From assembly GCA_002429165.1 (NCBI GenBank), contig DIYV01000154.1, forward strand, positions 1 to 7,030: a stretch of DNA of 7,030 nt. Reading direction: 5' to 3'. The translations under genes and the position numbers were made by a program. Every line of letters starts with the position of its first letter. The stretch's first letter is position 1. Under the pieces are notes generated by a model. It had not been told where the DNA came from and searched no databases. It saw nothing but the letters and a program-made list of their open reading frames with translations. The DNA comes from Gallionella sp. UBA6045. Its GTDB lineage: Bacteria > Pseudomonadota > Gammaproteobacteria > Burkholderiales > Gallionellaceae. Of this stretch, positions 5,734 to 7,030 are shown piece after piece.

Positions 5734-5822
5734 GCGCGCCACCCGCGCACAACCAATCAGCGTAGCGGTATCTTTCTCTCACCCCGGATCATTTCGATCT
5801 CTTATTCGTCTGCCTCGATTGG

Positions 5823-5842
5823 TGCCGCTCTTGTGGGCGGCA
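5823..5842 (+). promoter_or_regulatory. Hairpin in the rhlE leader
   Basis: TGCCGC (5823-5828) and GCGGCA (5837-5842) form a 6-bp GC-rich stem with an 8-nt loop, ending 9 nt before the rhlE Shine-Dalgarno. It could influence ribosome access; no known riboswitch or thermometer pattern is recognised. Confidence 0.35.
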
Positions 5843-5851
5843 GGCTGTCAC

Positions 5852-5856
5852 AGGAG
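5852..5856 (+). promoter_or_regulatory. Ribosome binding site deciding the rhlE TTG start
   Basis: AGGAG lies 7 nt before TTG 5864 and only 2 nt before the out-of-frame ATG at 5859. Spacing therefore favours the TTG as start of the helicase. Confidence 0.65.
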
Positions 5857-5863
5857 TCATGCT

Positions 5864-7030
5864 TTGCCAAACAATGAAATCACTTTCGCCAGTTTAAATC
5901 TGGCACAACCCCTGATGCATGCGATTGCCGATGCGGGATACACGAAACCCACTCCGGTGCAGGCCCAGGCGATCCCGCTGGTATTGGCCGGCGGTGATTT
6001 GCTGGCCGGCGCGCAAACCGGCACCGGCAAGACCGCGGGTTTCACCTTGCCGATCCTGCATCTGCTCTCTGCCAAACCCGCTGTCATTCCTCCCGGCGGC
6101 CAACGCCCCGGCCGTCCGCGCTGCCTGATTCTGGTGCCGACGCGCGAACTCGCCGCACAGGTGGAGCAATCGGTGCAGACCTATGGCAAATATCTGCCGC
6201 TGAAATCCATGGTGATGTTTGGCGGCGTGAACATCAATCCCCAGATGAAAGCATTGCGGGGGCAAGTGGACATCCTGGTGGCCACGCCCGGGCGGCTGCT
6301 CGACCATGCCGGGCAAAAAACCCTGGACCTTTCCGGTGTCGAAATCCTGGTGCTGGACGAAGCCGACCGCATGCTGGACATGGGTTTCATCCGCGACATC
6401 AAAAAAATCCTCGCGCTGCTGCCAAAACAGCGCCAGAACCTGCTGTTCTCGGCCACCTTCTCCGACGAGATCAAGACACTTTCCGACGGACTGCTGCACA
6501 ACCCAGGCTATGTCGAAGTGGCGCGCCGCAATTCCACTGTGGAACTGATAACACAGAGTGTCCATCTGGTTCCACAACGCCTCAAAAGCCATTTGTTGTC
6601 GCATCTGATCAAGCATCACGACTGGAAGCAGGTGCTGGTGTTCACCCGCACCAAGCATGGTGCGAACCGGCTGACTGAAAAGCTGATTGCGGACGGCATT
6701 CCCGCCGCAGCGATACACGGCAACAAAAGCCAACCGGCACGCACCAAGGCGCTGGCGCAATTCAAGGACGGTTCCTTACCGGTGCTGGTCGCCACCGACA
6801 TCGCCGCACGCGGCCTGGACATCGACCAACTGCCGCATGTGGTGAATTTCGAATTGCCGAATGTGCCGGAAGATTACGTCCACCGCATCGGCCGTACCGG
6901 ACGCGCAGGCAGCAGCGGCGCCGCGATCTCACTGGTGGACAAGGAAGAATTGCCATTTCTCAGAGACATAGAGCGATTGATCAAACGCGAGATCCCGGTA
7001 GTCGAACTTGACAGCTTTGTGCCGCCCGCC
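5864..7030 (+). CDS. rhlE: RhlE-type DEAD-box ATP-dependent RNA helicase (3' partial)
   Basis: ATP-dependent RNA helicase of the RhlE group, acting on structured RNA in ribosome assembly and RNA decay. The frame is open through the right edge; 389 codons are present and the C-terminal tail is missing. The full helicase core is visible: upstream F8 and Q motif (GYTKPTPVQ, 25-33), Walker A AQTGTGKT (50-57), PTRELA (92-97), GG (120-121), TPGR (141-144), DEAD (165-168), SAT (196-198), motif [14 protein letters not shown] (259-270), motif [12 protein letters not shown] (310-320) and motif [12 protein letters not shown] (340-349). The start is taken as TTG at 5864 ([13 protein letters not shown]): there is no in-frame ATG before the Q-motif phenylalanine, and AGGAG sits 7 nt upstream. 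An ATG at 5915 would remove part of the Q-motif region. In-frame GTG 5822 and TTG 5831 are possible but lack a good site. The RhlE subgroup is judged by overall likeness, since the tail is absent. Confidence 0.93.
   Translation, partial: MPNNEITFASLNLAQPLMHAIADAGYTKPTPVQAQAIPLVLAGGDLLAGAQTGTGKTAGFTLPILHLLSAKPAVIPPGGQRPGRPRCLILVPTRELAAQVEQSVQTYGKYLPLKSMVMFGGVNINPQMKALRGQVDILVATPGRLLDHAGQKTLDLSGVEILVLDEADRMLDMGFIRDIKKILALLPKQRQNLLFSATFSDEIKTLSDGLLHNPGYVEVARRNSTVELITQSVHLVPQRLKSHLLSHLIKHHDWKQVLVFTRTKHGANRLTEKLIADGIPAAAIHGNKSQPARTKALAQFKDGSLPVLVATDIAARGLDIDQLPHVVNFELPNVPEDYVHRIGRTGRAGSSGAAISLVDKEELPFLRDIERLIKREIPVVELDSFVPPA

Noticed and set aside
5500..5782. Small open frames in the divergent intergenic region (plus 5500-5712 and minus 5543-5782)
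   Set aside because: No good ribosome binding site and no family resemblance; the minus-strand one runs across the predicted rhlE promoter. Both are plausible chance frames.
5859..5861. ATG 5859 as the start of the helicase
   Set aside because: It is in a different frame and reaches a stop at 5895-5897 after 12 codons.
5894..6760. 288-codon open frame on the minus strand opposite rhlE
   Set aside because: The plus strand encodes every DEAD-box motif in order; the antisense translation shows no recognisable domain.

Overview
The window looks like chromosome of a betaproteobacterium, most likely in or near the Nitrosomonadales (Gallionella/Sideroxydans-like). The clues are the gene order FmdB zinc ribbon - DUF502 membrane protein - aspS - nudB, the style of the protein sequences, and short palindromic repeats of the 'TTCGACAGGCTCAGG' and 'GGGTT...AACCC' types common in that group. 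This placement is inference from gene content; no rRNA or tRNA gene is present to confirm it.

Layout. One long minus-strand cluster runs from about 5395 down to 68: FmdB-family zinc ribbon (5073-5354), DUF502 two-helix membrane protein (4440-5069), aspS (2610-4412), a secreted barnase/RNase Sa-type ribonuclease (2224-2607), its barstar-type inhibitor (1826-2221), nudB (1147-1689) and nadA (68-1150). Most junctions are 2 to 27 nt or overlapping (nudB/nadA share ATGA), so it reads as one operon driven from a TATAAT box at 5390-5395. The only wide junction is barstar-nudB, which holds a nested palindromic element. A non-coding divergent region (about 5396-5863) separates this operon from a plus-strand RhlE-type DEAD-box RNA helicase (5864 to the right edge, 3' end missing).

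How the genes relate. AspRS charges tRNA with aspartate and carries residues typical of the non-discriminating type. NudB makes the second step from GTP to folate. NadA converts iminoaspartate to quinolinate for NAD. The RNase/barstar pair is an accessory module placed between aspS and nudB, with the inhibitor translated right after the enzyme. RhlE is an RNA-remodelling helicase.

Most notable points: (1) nudB contains an in-frame insertion of about 30 codons made of REP-like palindromic sequence, splitting its N-terminal beta strands without breaking the frame; (2) a roughly 139-bp nested inverted-repeat element separates barstar from nudB, and its outer arms contain the barstar stop codon and the nudB translation start region; (3) a complete secreted RNase/inhibitor pair sits inside a housekeeping operon. 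I see no CRISPR array, transposase, tRNA, rRNA or phage gene.
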